A stretch of 5,622 bases of DNA from positions 28,625-34,246 of the forward strand of contig JAHYZB010000047.1 of the NCBI GenBank assembly GCA_019424645.1. Reading direction: 5' to 3'. Within the stretch, counting starts at the first letter, position 1, and each line of letters opens with the position of its first letter. Shown here in pieces: positions 4,700 through 5,622 of the stretch. The notes under the pieces were generated by a model. The model ran no database searches, was not told where the DNA came from, and worked only from the letters and a program-made list of their open reading frames with translations. A program made the translations under genes and the position numbers. The DNA is from Oxalobacter formigenes. Lineage in GTDB: Bacteria; Pseudomonadota; Gammaproteobacteria; Burkholderiales; Burkholderiaceae_D.

Positions 4700-5509
4700 A
4701 TGGCAGTCGAACATTACGAGAATTTTCCGGTCGCGTCCTTTCTCTTGCCTTCACGCTTGCGCAAGCCGGTTGAAGTGATTTACGCATTTGCCCGTTCGGC
4801 GGACGACATTGCCGACGAAGGAGATTTTCGCCCTGAGCAAAGACTGGCTTCCCTTTCCGGATATATTGCCGGACTCGATACCATCGAGCAAAACGGACAG
4901 CCTGACAGCCAGCTTTTCAGCGACCTGAAACAGGTCATCGGGGAATTCAGGCTGCCTCTTGAACCTTTCAGGAATTTGCTGGCTGCTTTCATGCAGGACA
5001 TTTCCACAAAACGCTATGAGAGTTACGCTGATTTGCTGGATTATTGCCGTCTGTCAGCCAATCCTGTCGGCTTGCTGATGCTGCATCTTTATGAGGCGGC
5101 GAGTGAAGAAAACAAACGGATGTCAGATGCCATTTGTACGTCTCTGCAACTTATCAATTTCTGGCAGGACGTTGCCATCGACTGGAAAAAAGACCGTATT
5201 TATCTGCCTCTTGAGGAGTTGGCGCGTTTCAATGTCACAGCTGCCGATATCGCCACAGGCAAGCTGTCTGACAACTGGCGGTCCCTCATGCAGTTTGAAG
5301 TCGAACGCACCCGAAAACTGATGCTTTCCGGCGCTCCTCTGGCCCGGAGTTTGCCAGGCCGGATCGGCTGGGAGTTGAGACTGGTCGTCCAGGGTGGACT
5401 GCGCATTCTGGACCGTATTGAAATGGCCGGTTACGATATATTCAACAAACGCCCTCTCCTGCAAGGTGGCGACTGGCTGAGCATTATCTGGCAATGCCTG
5501 AAACGCTGA
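4700..5509 (+). CDS. hpnC: HpnC, hydroxysqualene synthase of squalene/hopanoid synthesis
   Basis: This encodes a 269-residue squalene/phytoene synthase family protein of the HpnC type, close to the usual length. In the HpnCDE route HpnD joins two farnesyl diphosphates to presqualene diphosphate, HpnC converts that to hydroxysqualene, and HpnE reduces it to squalene for hopanoid formation. Visible features are the family opening HYENFPVASFLLP (5-17), the first aspartate-rich motif SADDIADE (33-40), YADLLDYCRLSANPVG (109-124), and the second aspartate-rich region FWQDVAIDWKKDRIYLP (154-170) with Asp157, Asp161 and Asp165 for magnesium-diphosphate binding. No signal peptide is present; such enzymes act at the inner face of the membrane. 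ATG at 4700 is chosen because AGGG lies six bases upstream and HpnC relatives begin this way; the open frame to 4661 would need a TTG start. Partner genes hpnD and hpnE are not in the window and may lie beyond the right edge. Confidence 0.93.
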   Translation: MAVEHYENFPVASFLLPSRLRKPVEVIYAFARSADDIADEGDFRPEQRLASLSGYIAGLDTIEQNGQPDSQLFSDLKQVIGEFRLPLEPFRNLLAAFMQDISTKRYESYADLLDYCRLSANPVGLLMLHLYEAASEENKRMSDAICTSLQLINFWQDVAIDWKKDRIYLPLEELARFNVTAADIATGKLSDNWRSLMQFEVERTRKLMLSGAPLARSLPGRIGWELRLVVQGGLRILDRIEMAGYDIFNKRPLLQGGDWLSIIWQCLKR

Positions 5510-5561
5510 GGCTGGTTTTTCTTTCCATCCCTTTACGCCTTTATTCTTTATCCGTTTCAAT

Positions 5562-5594
5562 AAAAACCCCTTCAAAAACAAGAAATTGAAGAGG
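5562..5594 (-). terminator. Terminator-like hairpin, minus strand, right edge
   Basis: On the minus strand CCTCTTCAA (5594-5586) pairs with TTGAAGGGG (5575-5567) in a nine-base stem with one wobble, around a ten-base loop, followed by five T residues (5566-5562). This orientation suits a minus-strand gene ending just beyond the right edge and converging on hpnC. Read on the plus strand the stem has a mismatch and no T run, so it is a poor hpnC terminator. Confidence 0.5.
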
Positions 5595-5622
5595 ATTCCG
5601 TTTTGATTGTGACTTTATTTAA

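Noticed and set aside
5123..5581. 152-codon minus-strand frame opposite hpnC
   Set aside because: It is antisense to a clearly recognised gene and has no family features; it is a shadow frame.
1..5622. CRISPR array, tRNA or rRNA gene, insertion sequence ends
   Set aside because: I looked for regularly spaced repeats, cloverleaf-like folds and transposase or terminal inverted repeats and found none; the only regular repeats are coding.

Overview
The window looks like a stretch of a betaproteobacterial (Burkholderiales) chromosome of moderate GC content. The clearest chromosomal marker is an HpnC-type squalene synthase (4700-5509), an enzyme of bacterial hopanoid and squalene synthesis. The tail-gene pair on the left resembles prophage tail modules I associate with Oxalobacteraceae such as Oxalobacter. 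The genus is an inference from protein resemblance, not something read directly.

Left part (1-2062, genes on the minus strand): the end of a prophage-like tail module. A large 545-residue protein (192-1829) has an N-terminal PKD-like segment and then thirteen consecutive repeats of exactly 27 residues with BspA/DUF285-type leucine-rich character. It is followed by the first 35 codons of a phage tail-fibre-like protein (1-107). Three hairpins, each followed on the minus strand by the same nine bases TTTTTTTAT, lie before and between these genes. The strip 1926-2062 may hold the decayed end of a lost gene and probably marks the boundary of the module.

Middle (2063-3246, minus strand): acfC, a secreted periplasmic binding protein of the accessory colonization factor AcfC family, lies 92 bases after a small unknown protein built from two copies of a 38-residue motif. 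The two may be co-transcribed. A long intergenic region (3247-3551) carries inverted repeats but no convincing gene.

Right part (plus strand): a possible 40-47 residue ORF runs into the ribosome binding site of an unrecognised acidic 83-residue protein (3699-3950). A second acidic unknown of 94 residues (4098-4382) follows, with its own promoter-like site overlapped by a 13-base palindrome and a strong terminator at its end. Then comes an AT-rich, pyrimidine-rich spacer and hpnC. A terminator-like hairpin near the right edge points to a minus-strand gene converging from beyond the window.

The genes do not form one pathway. The window reads as accessory DNA (prophage tail, adhesin-like repeats, colonization-factor homologue, unknown small acidic proteins) beside a core hopanoid gene. 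No complete new system can be demonstrated from this sequence alone. The least explained items are the two-copy small protein beside acfC, the small acidic gene cluster, and the hairpin-leader arrangement of the tail genes.
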